A DNA stretch of 64,000 nt from an uncultured Eubacteriales bacterium (GTDB lineage Bacteria; Bacillota; Clostridia; Oscillospirales; Acutalibacteraceae): assembly GCA_934630515.1 (NCBI GenBank), contig CAKTVV010000013.1, positions 1 through 64,000 on the forward strand, read 5' to 3'. The notes under the pieces are model-generated. The model made no database searches. It was not told where the DNA came from and worked only from the letters and a program-made list of their open reading frames with translations. The stretch's first letter is position 1; every line of letters starts with the position of its first letter. Made by a program: the position numbers and the translations under genes. Shown one piece after another: positions 16,292 through 26,307 of this stretch.

Positions 16292-16311
16292 GCGATCACT
16301 CTTAAAAGCTA

Positions 16312-16346
16312 AAGGAACCGCTCACCTGTCCGGTGGGCGGTTCCTT
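16312..16346. terminator. Bidirectional terminator
   Basis: AAGGAACCGCTCACC pairs with GGTGGGCGGTTCCTT (one G-T), followed by CTATTCTTC; it separates the GGGtGRT gene from the convergent AraC gene. Confidence 0.85.
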
Positions 16347-17183
16347 CTATTCTTCGATGGTCTCTTGACTGCGGGGGCGGCGATAGGCGGTGGGGGAAAC
16401 GCCCATCGCCTTTTTGAATACGGTGGCGAAGTAATTGCTGTTGTGAAACCCGCACTGGGCGGCGATTTGCGCCACCGACAGGTCGGTGGAGGAGAGCAGC
16501 TTGAGGCTGCGTGCCAGCCGGGTCTTGTTCACATAGGCGTTGTAGCCGACGCCCATGATCTCCCGGAATGCTGTGGACAGGTAGCCGGGGGATACCTTGA
16601 ACAGATGGGCGGTATCCGGCAGCGTCAGATCCCGGTGGGCGTTGCGCTGGATATACAGCACCACATCCTCTACGATCTGGTCGATGTGGGCGTCGGAGAC
16701 GGTGGAGTCCGGCTCTGTCGGGGGATAGTTGCGAGCCAGCCGAATGAGGATCCGCTCCAGACAGGTCAGATACATGGGATAGGTGTATTCGTCGTCCCGC
16801 TCCATCTCCTGTCCGATCCGTTCCAGCTCCTGCCGGATGGCAAGGCTGTCCTCCCCGGCAAGATGGTAGAAATGCCGTTCAAAGCAGGGACGCAGCGCCG
16901 GCGAAAAATGTGCCTGCTGGGGAAACAGCAGATACCGCTCGAATTGCTCCCGAGGGTCGGTGTAGGGGACCGGCAGCACCTGATGCGCCACATACGGCGG
17001 GATGAGGATCAGATCGCCCGGCCGGAGGTCGTAGGTGGCGCCGTTGATGAAATAGCGCCGCTGCCCCCGCAGCAGATAGAACAGCTCGTATTTCGGGTGG
17101 GTGTGCAGCTCCACCACCAGGGAGGAGGAGCCGATGCGGTAATTGAATGGGGGTTTGTCCTGAAAAAAGCGGGGCGAGCTCAT
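16347..17183 (-). CDS. AraC-family transcriptional regulator
   Basis: 278 residues. The N-terminal cupin (about 15-90) shows HTHPKYELFYLLRG and the LRPGDLILIPPYVAHQ turn, i.e. a ligand-binding beta-barrel, probably for a sugar. The C-terminal double helix-turn-helix (about 180-275) has LTLPDTAHLFKVSPGYLSTAFREIMG and VAQIAAQCGFHNSNYFATVFKKAMGVSPTAYR, the standard AraC signature. It lies convergent to the GGGtGRT gene and 270 bp from a second, divergent AraC gene, next to a polysaccharide cluster that one or both may control. Confidence 0.9.
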   Translation of the reverse strand: MSSPRFFQDKPPFNYRIGSSSLVVELHTHPKYELFYLLRGQRRYFINGATYDLRPGDLILIPPYVAHQVLPVPYTDPREQFERYLLFPQQAHFSPALRPCFERHFYHLAGEDSLAIRQELERIGQEMERDDEYTYPMYLTCLERILIRLARNYPPTEPDSTVSDAHIDQIVEDVVLYIQRNAHRDLTLPDTAHLFKVSPGYLSTAFREIMGVGYNAYVNKTRLARSLKLLSSTDLSVAQIAAQCGFHNSNYFATVFKKAMGVSPTAYRRPRSQETIEE

Positions 17184-17454
17184 AGCCGCACCTCCTGTCT
17201 GCTCCCATCATACCGAGCCGTCGGGAAAATGTCAAGAAAAGCTATGAAATATTACGGATAAAAATCGGAGGTTCAGCCGGAAAACGGGAAAATATTTGAA
17301 AAAATCCCGATTATTTCCAAAAAGTCAGTGTAAAAAATTAGAGATAAAAGTGCCCCGATAGGAATTATTTAATGTTGTGTTCCGCCGGCCGGCTTATTAT
17401 AATAAAATTAACGGCATAAGCCGCAAAAGCACAGAGGATATCGGGGGTACGGGG

Positions 17455-18267
17455 ATGGCGATCCGAGAGGCGAAGATCTATTCGCAGCTGCTGTATGATT
17501 ATGCGTGCGTGAGCGAGAGCATCAGCATGGAGGAGGCGCATTTTCATAACGTCTATGAAATCGGCTATCTGATCACCGGCTGGCGGAATATGTTCATCGG
17601 GGATCGCCTGTACCGGCTGCAGGCAGGGGATCTGACCCTCATCCCCGTCGGTGTCCCTCATAAGGCGACGGTGCTGACCGCCGGACGGCTCAAGCGGATC
17701 GTGGTGAATGTCACCAAGGACTGGGTGCCGCCGTCGGTGGCACGCTGCTTCGACCATACCTGCTATCATATTCCTGCGGAGTCCATGCCGGGGCTGCGGG
17801 ATATTTTCCGCCGGATGGAGGAGGAATACCGCCGCCCGGAGGACATTCATCGGGCGGTGCTGCTGCGGGGATCGGTGTATGAGCTGCTGTCGTTTTTGCA
17901 GCGGCTGGTGAGCGTGGATGCCTCGGTGGTCAGCGATGAGCAGGACGGCTGGGCGGAAAAGGTGACCCGCTATATCGGGGAGCACTATGCCGAGCCGCTG
18001 ACTCTGCAGGTGATGGCTCGGGAGTTTTCCACCAGTCGGGAGTATTTTTCCATGCGGTTTAAGAAATCCACCGGCTTTGGCTTCAGCGAGTATCTGACGC
18101 AGGTGCGTATGGCGAATGCCATCTATCTGCTGGAGCATCCCGGCGCCAGCGTCACCGATGTGGCGTATCAGTGCGGCTTCAACGACAGCTCCTATTTTGC
18201 GGCGGTGTTTAAGAGCATCTATGGAATTACGCCGAAGAAATATCAACAAAATCGTACAGAAGAATAA
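17455..18267 (+). CDS. AraC-family transcriptional regulator
   Basis: 270 residues from ATG 17455. N-terminal cupin: EEAHFHNVYEIGYLITGWRNMFI and LQAGDLTLIPVGVPHKA. C-terminal AraC DNA-binding domain: LTLQVMAREFSTSREYFSMRFKKSTGFGFSEYL then VTDVAYQCGFNDSSYFAAVFKSIYGITPKKYQ. It points toward, and ends 106 bp before, the SGNH/GH26 surface cluster, so it is the likeliest local activator of those genes. The two AraC proteins in this stretch share only the family fold and are not recent duplicates. Confidence 0.9.
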   Translation: MAIREAKIYSQLLYDYACVSESISMEEAHFHNVYEIGYLITGWRNMFIGDRLYRLQAGDLTLIPVGVPHKATVLTAGRLKRIVVNVTKDWVPPSVARCFDHTCYHIPAESMPGLRDIFRRMEEEYRRPEDIHRAVLLRGSVYELLSFLQRLVSVDASVVSDEQDGWAEKVTRYIGEHYAEPLTLQVMAREFSTSREYFSMRFKKSTGFGFSEYLTQVRMANAIYLLEHPGASVTDVAYQCGFNDSSYFAAVFKSIYGITPKKYQQNRTEE

Positions 18268-18373
18268 TAATTATTTCCGGTTTTTTGTGTATAGCGGTTA
18301 ATCTTTTGCGAGAAATCCGGCTTGGCCTACGGTATAATAAAACATAACTTGACAGAAGCGGGAGGATGGAAGC

Positions 18374-21247
18374 ATGAAAAAACGGATAGGCGGTCTGTTG
18401 GTGTGCCTGGCAATGCTGGCGAGTATGCTGGGCGTGACGGGGATGCTGCCGACGGCAGCGGAAACCGTTGTGACCCAGCTGAATACCGAGAATGCGGACC
18501 GGGCGATAGCGGCGGAGGAGAATCTGCTGGCAGCGGCAGCGGCGCATACCGGGTACAATATGACCGGAAAGACGGAGACCTACATATCCGGCAGCAACTG
18601 GATGAAGCTGCTGGACGGACAGGTGATGGGCGTGAATACCACCGACAGCAGCGCTCTGGCGGCGGTGGGCGGTCTGTGGGCTGACGGGTATCAAAAGCAG
18701 TTTCTGGTGTTTCAGCTGACGGAGTCCTATGCCATCGATCGGCTGATGCTGGGCGGCAATTCCGATGCAAAATACACCATCATGGGGGCGTCCGTTTATA
18801 TCGGAGACCGGTCCCTCGAGCAGCTTCTTGCCGACGGTACAGCACCGGTCTGGACCAGCGACGGCGCCATCGTGAACGGTGTGCTGGTGGAGCTGGGCGA
18901 GCAGGTCAAGGGCCGATTCGTGATCTTCGAGCTGACCTGCCGGGCGAACAGCTCCTATGGACAGTGCTGGATCAGCGAGCTGGCGGCAGCCGGGTCACCG
19001 CTGATCACAACGGAGGTGCTGGGCGCCGACGATGCCGACCGGCTCATCGTACCGGAGGAGAATCTGCTCTCCGGGGCAGCGTTCCGTGCTACCGATAAGA
19101 CCGGCACCGTCGATGCGCCGGTGCAGAATAACGTGAGCCGTCTTTTTGACGGACAGGTGGCGGGGATCAACGGCACCGGCGATACCACCGCCATTCTCAG
19201 CGGGGAGCGCTGGGCGGACGGGCAGCCGTTCAGCCAGATGTATCTGTCCTTCACCTTTGGCAGCGGGTATCAGTTCGAGCGGCTGCTGCTGGGGGGCATC
19301 GACACGGACGGCTGGGGCTTTATCAATCCGCAGGTATACATCGGCACTGAGAGCATTGCCGAGATCATCGCCAACGGCACGGCACCGGTGTGGAGCTATA
19401 CCGGCTGTGTGCTGAAGGCTGTGCTGGTGGATCTGAGCCGGATGGAGCTGACAGGGACCACGGTGGTCATCCGCTCCGACACGAAGGGCAGCGGCACATG
19501 GACCTATGTGCAGGCGTCCGAGGCGGCGGTCACCGGCTCTCCTCTGACGGCGGCGGAGGAACTGGGTGCCGAGGACGGCGATCGGGTGATCGCTCCGGCG
19601 GATAACATCCTGACAAAAGCGACGGCAAAGGTGACGGATAAGACCGGCACCGTCGAGCCGCCGGTGAAGAATAACTGGAATAAGCTCTTTGACGGGCAGG
19701 TGGCAGGGGTCACCGGTGCGCTGGAAAATGCGGACAAGACCATCATCAGCGGGGAGCGCTGGGCAGAGGGTCAGCCCTTCAGCCGGATGTACTTCTCCTT
19801 CACCTTCCCGGAGGAATACCGGTTCACCAGCCTGCTGCTGGGGGGCGTGGACGATCCCGATTTCGGGTTCATCAATCCGCAGGTGTACATCGGGAATGAG
19901 AGCATCGCCCAGATCATCGCTGACGGCACGCAGCCGATATGGAGCTATACCGGTGTGGTGCAGAAGGCGGTGCTGCTGGATCTGAGCCGGGAGGAATGGA
20001 CGGGTACGACCATCGTGATCGCATCGGATACCAAGGGCAGCGGTCAGTGGACCTATGTGCAGGCGTCGGAGCTGGCGGCGACCGGGGCGCCTGTGGCGGT
20101 CAAGACCCGGCAGGAGACCATCGTCTGCGTGGGCGACAGCATCACCTATGGCACGGTATTCACGGATGTGGATACCTGGAGCGCCCGTCAGCTGGAGAAT
20201 CCGTATCCGGCGCAGCTGGAGCGGCTGCTGAATGCGGCCAGCTCCACGGTAGAGTATACGGTGGTGAACGCCGGCATCAGCGGCAGCGCCGTGATCGGTG
20301 CCAGCGAGGGCTATTCCACCAGTAATTCCAGCGGCGGCCCCACCCACTGGCTGACGGAGCAGGCGTCCGAGGGCTTTGTGTGCAGCGCCGATAAGGTGCT
20401 GATCATGCTGGGCACCAACGATGCCCATTCCAGCTGCTGGAGCGGGCGTGCCGCCGATTATAAGACCTATTATCAGAAGATCATTGCTGCCTTCCGGGAG
20501 AAAAATCCCGCTGTACAGATCTATATACTGACCTCGCCCTATACAAATGTGGCGACCCATGCCGACGGACTGGAGAACGGCGTGGTGCCGCAGCAAAAAG
20601 AGCTGTCTCTGGAGCTGGGCTTGCCCCTCATCGACGTATACGGCGCTACAAAGCAGTTTGTGGCAGACAACGGCGGCGATCTGAGCAGCTTTATCGATGG
20701 GGTGGACATTGCCAAGGGGCTGTGCGTCCATCCCCATGAGGCGGGCGCCGGAGTGATCGCCCGGACGGTGCTGGAGGGGCTGACCCTGCCGGTGCGCAGT
20801 CTGGGGGCACAGCTGCGGGGCGATCATGGAGAGACGGCGGCGCTGCGGTTCTGCTTTGAGGTGGATGCCCGGCAGCTGACGGCAGACGCCCAGCATAACG
20901 CCCAGCTTACCGCCGATACGGCGGTGACGGTGGGTGACAGCGAATACCGTCTGGTGCGTATGGGCGCTCTGGTTGCCCGGGGCGACAAGGTGTCCCAGGA
21001 GGATATGACGCTGGAGCAGGCGGCCTCCCAGACGGTGCTGAAGGATGTCCCGGCGCAAAAGCTGTACAGCACCGGGGACTATATGGCGACCTTTACCGCC
21101 GTGGTGGTGAATGTGCCCGCCCGTCATTTTGATACCCAGCTGCTGGCACGGCCCTATGCGGTCTATGAAAAGGATGGCGTCGAGTGCGTGGTCTATGGCG
21201 CTGTCGTATCCCGCACCGTCCGTCAGGTGGCGGCGTTGGCGGAGTAA
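18374..21247 (+). CDS. Secreted SGNH esterase with three N-terminal repeat modules
   Basis: 957 residues. A signal peptide (1-29, MKKRIGG then a hydrophobic core ending TAA) precedes three modules of about 180 residues starting near 35, 213 and 395. Each has D-(A/G)-DR-(A/L/V)-I-(A/V)-P-(E/A)-(E/D)-N, LFDGQV(A/M)G, YIG(T/N)ESIA and VIRSDTKGSG-type blocks; the pattern looks like a galactose-binding (F5/8C-like) beta-sandwich. SGNH hydrolase domain, about 580-810: GDSITYG, NAGISGSA, MLGTNDAH and CVHPHEAG. The position three before the catalytic His is Leu, where DxxH enzymes have Asp. The last 140 residues are an unrecognised domain. No membrane anchor, so it is free or non-covalently bound. 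Likely deacylates a polysaccharide. Confidence 0.85.
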   Translation: MKKRIGGLLVCLAMLASMLGVTGMLPTAAETVVTQLNTENADRAIAAEENLLAAAAAHTGYNMTGKTETYISGSNWMKLLDGQVMGVNTTDSSALAAVGGLWADGYQKQFLVFQLTESYAIDRLMLGGNSDAKYTIMGASVYIGDRSLEQLLADGTAPVWTSDGAIVNGVLVELGEQVKGRFVIFELTCRANSSYGQCWISELAAAGSPLITTEVLGADDADRLIVPEENLLSGAAFRATDKTGTVDAPVQNNVSRLFDGQVAGINGTGDTTAILSGERWADGQPFSQMYLSFTFGSGYQFERLLLGGIDTDGWGFINPQVYIGTESIAEIIANGTAPVWSYTGCVLKAVLVDLSRMELTGTTVVIRSDTKGSGTWTYVQASEAAVTGSPLTAAEELGAEDGDRVIAPADNILTKATAKVTDKTGTVEPPVKNNWNKLFDGQVAGVTGALENADKTIISGERWAEGQPFSRMYFSFTFPEEYRFTSLLLGGVDDPDFGFINPQVYIGNESIAQIIADGTQPIWSYTGVVQKAVLLDLSREEWTGTTIVIASDTKGSGQWTYVQASELAATGAPVAVKTRQETIVCVGDSITYGTVFTDVDTWSARQLENPYPAQLERLLNAASSTVEYTVVNAGISGSAVIGASEGYSTSNSSGGPTHWLTEQASEGFVCSADKVLIMLGTNDAHSSCWSGRAADYKTYYQKIIAAFREKNPAVQIYILTSPYTNVATHADGLENGVVPQQKELSLELGLPLIDVYGATKQFVADNGGDLSSFIDGVDIAKGLCVHPHEAGAGVIARTVLEGLTLPVRSLGAQLRGDHGETAALRFCFEVDARQLTADAQHNAQLTADTAVTVGDSEYRLVRMGALVARGDKVSQEDMTLEQAASQTVLKDVPAQKLYSTGDYMATFTAVVVNVPARHFDTQLLARPYAVYEKDGVECVVYGAVVSRTVRQVAALAE

Positions 21248-21300
21248 CGGCTTTCCGGTCGGCTATGCTTCCTCCCTTGCGTAGTATAGCTTTTGTATCT

Positions 21301-21330
21301 GCACCCCTGCTGCAGCGGTGGCAGGGGTGC
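21301..21330 (+). terminator. Terminator between SGNH genes
   Basis: GCACCCCTGC pairs perfectly with GCAGGGGTGC around a 10-nt loop, then GGATTTTATC. Confidence 0.7.
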
Positions 21331-21477
21331 GGATTTTATCCGGAACTTAATATTTTCCGGATTTTCAGAAAAATCACTTGATATTCTCCCTGCAATTGTG
21401 TGCAATACTCCCTATAATGAAAGAGTGCGGAGGATCCGCAAAAGGTCTATTTTTGTTCAGCTTAAGGAGGGCATAGG

Positions 21478-24400
21478 ATGAACAGACGCATATGGAGCGT
21501 ATGTCTCAGTGTGGCGCTGCTGTTGAGTATGGTAGCGGTGACCGGCGTGTTTTCGGCGGCGGCATCGACCATCACGGCAACGGAGCTGGGCGAGAGGGAC
21601 AGCGACAAGCTGATCGCCCCGGCGGATAACATTCTGGCGAAGGCGACGGTCGCCGTGACGGATAAGACCGGCACCACGGCTGCCAATCGGGATCGCTGGA
21701 ATAAGGTGATGTACGACGGACAGGTGGTGGGCGTCAACTGCACCAACGACAGCAGCAATGTGTGCGTGGTGGGCGGCGCCCGGGTGGACGCATTCAGCAG
21801 CATGTATTTTGCATTCACCTTTGATCAGCCGTATACCTTTGAGAGTTTGCTGCTGGGCGGATATAACGACCCGGCGTATGGGTTCATCAACCCGAAGATC
21901 TACATAGGCAATTTCACGCTGGAGAAACTAATCGCCACCGATATGGAGCCGGCGTGGAGCTACGATGGCGTGGTCAAGGCGGGGCTGAAGATCGATCTGA
22001 GCGGCGCCGATCTGACCGGCCGTACTTTGATTATCCGCTCGGATGCCAAGGGCAACGGCAAGTATTATTTTGTCCATGCCAGTGAGGTGGCAGCCACCGG
22101 CGTAGAGGCGCCGCTGACCTCCACCACCGAGCTGGGCGAGGGGGATGGCGACAAGCTGATCGCCCCGGCGGATAATATTCTGAAAAATGCGACGGCGGCG
22201 GTGACGGATAAGACCGGCACCACGGCGGCGAACCGCAGTAACTGGAATGTGCTGTTTGACGGACAGGTAGCCGGTGTCAACTGCACCAACGACAACGCCA
22301 ACATTGCGGTAATCAACGGCGCCCGCTGGGCGGAGGGGCAGCCCTTCAGCAGTATGTATTTTTCCTTTGAGCTGGATGGATGCTATGCGGTGGAAAAGCT
22401 GCTGCTGGGCGGATATAACGACAGTAGCTACGGCTTTATCAATCCGCAGGTGTATATCGGCGACGAATCGGTTTCGGAGCTGATCGAGAACCAGACGCAG
22501 CCGGTATGGAGCTATACCGGTGTGGTGAAGGCGGGCGTGCTGGTGGATGTGAGTAATGCTCAGCCCACCGGGAAATATGTGATCATCCGCTCGGATACCA
22601 AGGGGAGCGGGCAGGCGACCTATGTGCATGCCAGCGAGCTGGCGGCTACCGGAACCGTGGTGCAGGATCCGACGGCGATCACCTTCCGGGAGTTGGGCGA
22701 GGGGGACAGCGATAAGCTGATCGCCCCGGCGGATAATATTCTGAAAAATGCGACGGCGGCGGTGACGGATAAGACCGGCACCACGGCGGCGAACCGCAGT
22801 AACTGGAATGTGCTGTTTGACGGACAGGTAGCCGGTGTCAACTGCACCAACGACAACGCCAACATTGCGGTAATCAACGGCGCCCGCTGGGCGGAGGGGC
22901 AGCCCTTCAGCAGCATGTATCTGTCCTTTACGCTGGATCAGCCCTACCAGATCCAAAAGCTGCTGCTGGGCGGATATAATGACGACAGCTATGGTCTCAT
23001 TAACCCGCAGATCTATATCGGCAACGCATCCATCTCCGAGGTGATCGCCGATCAGACCGAGCCGGTGTGGAGCTACAGCGGCGTGGTGAAGGCGGGTGTA
23101 CTGGTGGATGTGAGCGGAAAAGAGCTGGTGGGTACGACGGTGATCATCCGCTCCGATACCAAAGGGAGCGGGCAGGCGACCTATATCCACGCCAGCGAAT
23201 TGGCGGCGACGGGTGTGCCGTATTCCTCCAAGCCGGAAAAAGAAACCATTGTATGCGTGGGGGACAGCATCACTTATGGTACGGTATTCCCCAACAAGGA
23301 CAACTGGAGCACCCGTCAGCTGGAAAATAACTGGCCCAAGCAGCTCCAGACCCTGCTGAATGCCGCCAGCGAGACCGTGGATTACACGGTGGTGAACGCC
23401 GGCATCAGCGGCAGCGCCGTTATCGGCGCCAGCGAGGGCTACCCCGCCAGCAATTCCAGCGGCGGTCCCACCCACTGGCTGACCGAGCAGGCGTCGTCGG
23501 GCTTTGTCCGCAGCGCCGATAAGGTGCTGATCATGCTGGGCACCAACGATGCCCATTCCAGCTGCTGGAGCGCCCGTGCCAAGGATTATAAGACCTATTA
23601 TAAGAAGATCATTGCAGCCTTCCGGGAGAAGAATCCCAACGTGCAGATCTATATTCTGACCTCCCCCTATACGGATGTGGCGACCCACGCCAGCGGGCTG
23701 GCGGACGGTGTGATCCCCCAGCAGAAGGAGCTGGCAAAGGAGCTGGGGCTGCCCCTCATCGACGTATACGGGGCGACAAAGCAGTTCGTGGCGGACAACG
23801 GCGGCAATCTGAGCAGCTTCATCGATGCGGTGGATATTGCCAAAGGGCTGTGTGTCCATCCCCATGAGGCGGGACATACGGTCATCGCCAAAAAGGTGTT
23901 CGACGGGCTCAACGGGGACACCGGCGAGGTGTCATCCCTGCGTGGGGTCAAGCTGGGCAAAAACGATGCCGACAAGCTGATCGCCCCCGGCGATAATGTG
24001 CTGAAAAAGGCATCGCCCATCAAGACGGATCTTACCGGCAAAGCCAGCTCCTGGGTGCATGCCAACAATTGGGCGGCGCTCTTCGACGGACTGGCACGGG
24101 GCGTCAACAGCGACGACTGCACCGTAGCAGCCATCGGCGGAGAAAAGGCGAGTGCCGAGGGCTATGACTATACGAAGCAGTATATCGTCTTTGACATGGG
24201 AACGGAGTACAATTTCACCTCCTTCCTCCTTGCCGGAGATAACAATGCCACCTATGGGGTGCAGAGTCTGGAGCTGTTCGTCGGCAATGAGCCGATCGCC
24301 CAGCTGATCGAGAATAACACGGCGCCCCAGTTCTCCTATATGAGCTGCATCGAGGCGGGCTATCGGGTCACGCTGGGCGACGAGGGGCTGAGCGGGCGGT

Positions 24401-26289
24401 ATCTCACCATCCGCATCGGCTCCCGCAGCAACGGGAAGTATTGGCAGTGCTGGCTCAGCGAGCTGGCGGCGGAGGGAACGCTGCTGGATGCGCCGGATGC
24501 CGTTACGTTGACGGAGATCGGCGAGGATCAGGGGGATCTGCTGATCCAGCCCCGGGATAATATTCTGGCGAAAAAGGATGTGCGGTTCACCGATGCCACC
24601 GGCAAGGCGGGCATCGAGGTGACCGAGGAATATCAGGGCTTCTTCTCCGACGGACTGGCACGGGGTATCAACAGCAATTCCTGCGGTGTGGCGGTGTTCG
24701 GCGGTCTGCAGCAGAATGACAGCGGCTATAACTTCCGGACGCTGTACGCCTGCTTTGATCTGGGACAGGAGACCACCATCCGGTCGTTCCTGTTCGCCGG
24801 ACAGGGCGACGGCATCTACGGCGCCGAGCATCTGGCGGTGTATATCGGCAACGAATCGCTGGAGACGGTCATCGACGGCAGCGTAGAGCCCCAGTGGAGC
24901 TATGATAACAAGGTGGCGTCCGGCATTGTGGTGGACTTTGGCTCCGCCGGCCGGACGGGACGGTATTTGATCGTGCGCATCGGCGCCCGGCATAACTCGG
25001 TGTATTTCCAGACTTGGATCAGCGAGCTGTCAGCGTCCGGCAGCCGCAGTCCGGCGGCGGTGCTGACCGAGCCGGTGGAGAATGGTGAGCAGATCATCGC
25101 TCCGGCGGATAACCTGCTGCGGGGAGCCGACACGGCGTTCACCGATGGCACCGGCACGGCGGCGATTTCCGTGAGTGCTGCGGAGCTTGGCTACCTGACC
25201 GACGGACTGCTGCGGGGGGTCAACAGCACCGATTGCGGCGTGCTGACCGTGGGCGGCGCTAAGACGAACAGCGACGGCTACCAGTACCGTACGGTGTATG
25301 CTACCTTTGATATGAAAAAGCAATATACGGTAAAATCGTTCCTCTTTGCCGGACAGGGTGACGGCAAAACGAGCGCCGAAAACGTGGCGCTGTTTGTGGG
25401 CGACCGCACGGCGCAGCAGATCATCGCCGATGGCGCCAAGCCCCAGTGGCATACCACCGATCCCATTGTCGGCGCAAAACGGGTCAGTCTCGGCGCCGGA
25501 TTTGTGGGGCGTTATGTGGTGGTGCGCTTTACGGCGTGCCTGAGCGGCGATGACTACCGCATCTGGCTCAGCGAGCTGGCGGCGGCAGGCGTGGAGAAGC
25601 TGTCCGAGGAGCCGGTGCAGACGGAGTTTACGGCGGATTGCAGCCGGGGCAAGGTCACCATGGCGATCAAGCAGCTGAAAAAGACCGACCGGGATTTCTT
25701 CCTGCAGATCGATCATCTGACGGTCACCGAGGAGCGTCTGCCCGCCGGGATCGACCGCAATATCGAAAGCAACTGGCTGTCCGCCGACGGCGATACGGTG
25801 TATCACCTGCGGCTGTATGACAGCGCCGGCAACCAGATTCAGTCCGACGGCAAGGAGCGGGATGTGCTGGTGATCTTCCACTTCACCGAAAGCTATTCTC
25901 AGGCGGTTGGACTGCTCAAGGACGGCACCATCCGGCGCATCTACAACGCCAACACCCGCACCGACGGCACCATTCACGCCGGCTCGCTGACCTATCCGGA
26001 GTATGACAGCCCGTATCCGGATAACCGCAGCAAGGCAACGCTGCAGGACATTGACCTGTCTCTGGTGCTGCTGAAGTATAACGATGCGGACACCATCAAT
26101 GCCCTGAACGGCACGGTGGTATACCCCTCGGTGCTGGAATTTGGCAAGACCAACGTAGCGGGTGCGGAAACTGCTTGGATGGATCCCCGGGCGTGGGGGG
26201 CGCTGGCGGCGGCGCTGCTGCTGGCAGGCGCCGGCGTCTGCGCTGTGATCCGGTATCGCCGCCGGGCGGCTGCCCGGGGCGACCAGTGA
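21478..26289 (+). CDS. Giant membrane-anchored SGNH esterase with six repeat modules
   Basis: 1603 residues. Signal peptide 1-30. Modules of about 185 residues begin near 34, 216 and 404, followed by an SGNH domain (about 589-816; GDSITYG, NAGISGSA, MLGTNDAH, CVHPHEAG), then three more divergent modules near 823, 1011 and 1198. About 1380-1560 is an unrecognised domain with DFFLQIDHLTV. A C-terminal helix (about 1567-1590) and RYRRRAAARG tail anchor it in the membrane. Modules share DKLIAPADNIL, LFDGQVAGVN and SELAATG blocks with the upstream paralogue. The catalytic region also carries Leu at the usual Asp of DxxH. It probably binds and deacylates a polysaccharide at the cell surface. GGAGGGC precedes the ATG. 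Confidence 0.88.
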   Translation: MNRRIWSVCLSVALLLSMVAVTGVFSAAASTITATELGERDSDKLIAPADNILAKATVAVTDKTGTTAANRDRWNKVMYDGQVVGVNCTNDSSNVCVVGGARVDAFSSMYFAFTFDQPYTFESLLLGGYNDPAYGFINPKIYIGNFTLEKLIATDMEPAWSYDGVVKAGLKIDLSGADLTGRTLIIRSDAKGNGKYYFVHASEVAATGVEAPLTSTTELGEGDGDKLIAPADNILKNATAAVTDKTGTTAANRSNWNVLFDGQVAGVNCTNDNANIAVINGARWAEGQPFSSMYFSFELDGCYAVEKLLLGGYNDSSYGFINPQVYIGDESVSELIENQTQPVWSYTGVVKAGVLVDVSNAQPTGKYVIIRSDTKGSGQATYVHASELAATGTVVQDPTAITFRELGEGDSDKLIAPADNILKNATAAVTDKTGTTAANRSNWNVLFDGQVAGVNCTNDNANIAVINGARWAEGQPFSSMYLSFTLDQPYQIQKLLLGGYNDDSYGLINPQIYIGNASISEVIADQTEPVWSYSGVVKAGVLVDVSGKELVGTTVIIRSDTKGSGQATYIHASELAATGVPYSSKPEKETIVCVGDSITYGTVFPNKDNWSTRQLENNWPKQLQTLLNAASETVDYTVVNAGISGSAVIGASEGYPASNSSGGPTHWLTEQASSGFVRSADKVLIMLGTNDAHSSCWSARAKDYKTYYKKIIAAFREKNPNVQIYILTSPYTDVATHASGLADGVIPQQKELAKELGLPLIDVYGATKQFVADNGGNLSSFIDAVDIAKGLCVHPHEAGHTVIAKKVFDGLNGDTGEVSSLRGVKLGKNDADKLIAPGDNVLKKASPIKTDLTGKASSWVHANNWAALFDGLARGVNSDDCTVAAIGGEKASAEGYDYTKQYIVFDMGTEYNFTSFLLAGDNNATYGVQSLELFVGNEPIAQLIENNTAPQFSYMSCIEAGYRVTLGDEGLSGRYLTIRIGSRSNGKYWQCWLSELAAEGTLLDAPDAVTLTEIGEDQGDLLIQPRDNILAKKDVRFTDATGKAGIEVTEEYQGFFSDGLARGINSNSCGVAVFGGLQQNDSGYNFRTLYACFDLGQETTIRSFLFAGQGDGIYGAEHLAVYIGNESLETVIDGSVEPQWSYDNKVASGIVVDFGSAGRTGRYLIVRIGARHNSVYFQTWISELSASGSRSPAAVLTEPVENGEQIIAPADNLLRGADTAFTDGTGTAAISVSAAELGYLTDGLLRGVNSTDCGVLTVGGAKTNSDGYQYRTVYATFDMKKQYTVKSFLFAGQGDGKTSAENVALFVGDRTAQQIIADGAKPQWHTTDPIVGAKRVSLGAGFVGRYVVVRFTACLSGDDYRIWLSELAAAGVEKLSEEPVQTEFTADCSRGKVTMAIKQLKKTDRDFFLQIDHLTVTEERLPAGIDRNIESNWLSADGDTVYHLRLYDSAGNQIQSDGKERDVLVIFHFTESYSQAVGLLKDGTIRRIYNANTRTDGTIHAGSLTYPEYDSPYPDNRSKATLQDIDLSLVLLKYNDADTINALNGTVVYPSVLEFGKTNVAGAETAWMDPRAWGALAAALLLAGAGVCAVIRYRRRAAARGDQ
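22153..22352 (+). repeat. Perfect 200-bp direct repeat, copy 1
   Basis: Identical base for base, by my reading, to 22714-22913 (offset 561 bp). It encodes the first two fifths of module 2. Confidence 0.9.
22714..22913 (+). repeat. Perfect 200-bp direct repeat, copy 2
   Basis: Second copy, in module 3. The flanking parts of the modules differ, so this is a local homogenisation rather than a fresh whole-module duplication. Confidence 0.9.
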
Positions 26290-26307
26290 GAAAGGAGTGA
26301 GCGCAGT

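Noticed and set aside
21583..25600. Repeats of the giant SGNH gene as a CRISPR or tandem satellite
   Set aside because: They are in-frame protein modules of about 185 codons with diverged sequence and no spacer pattern.
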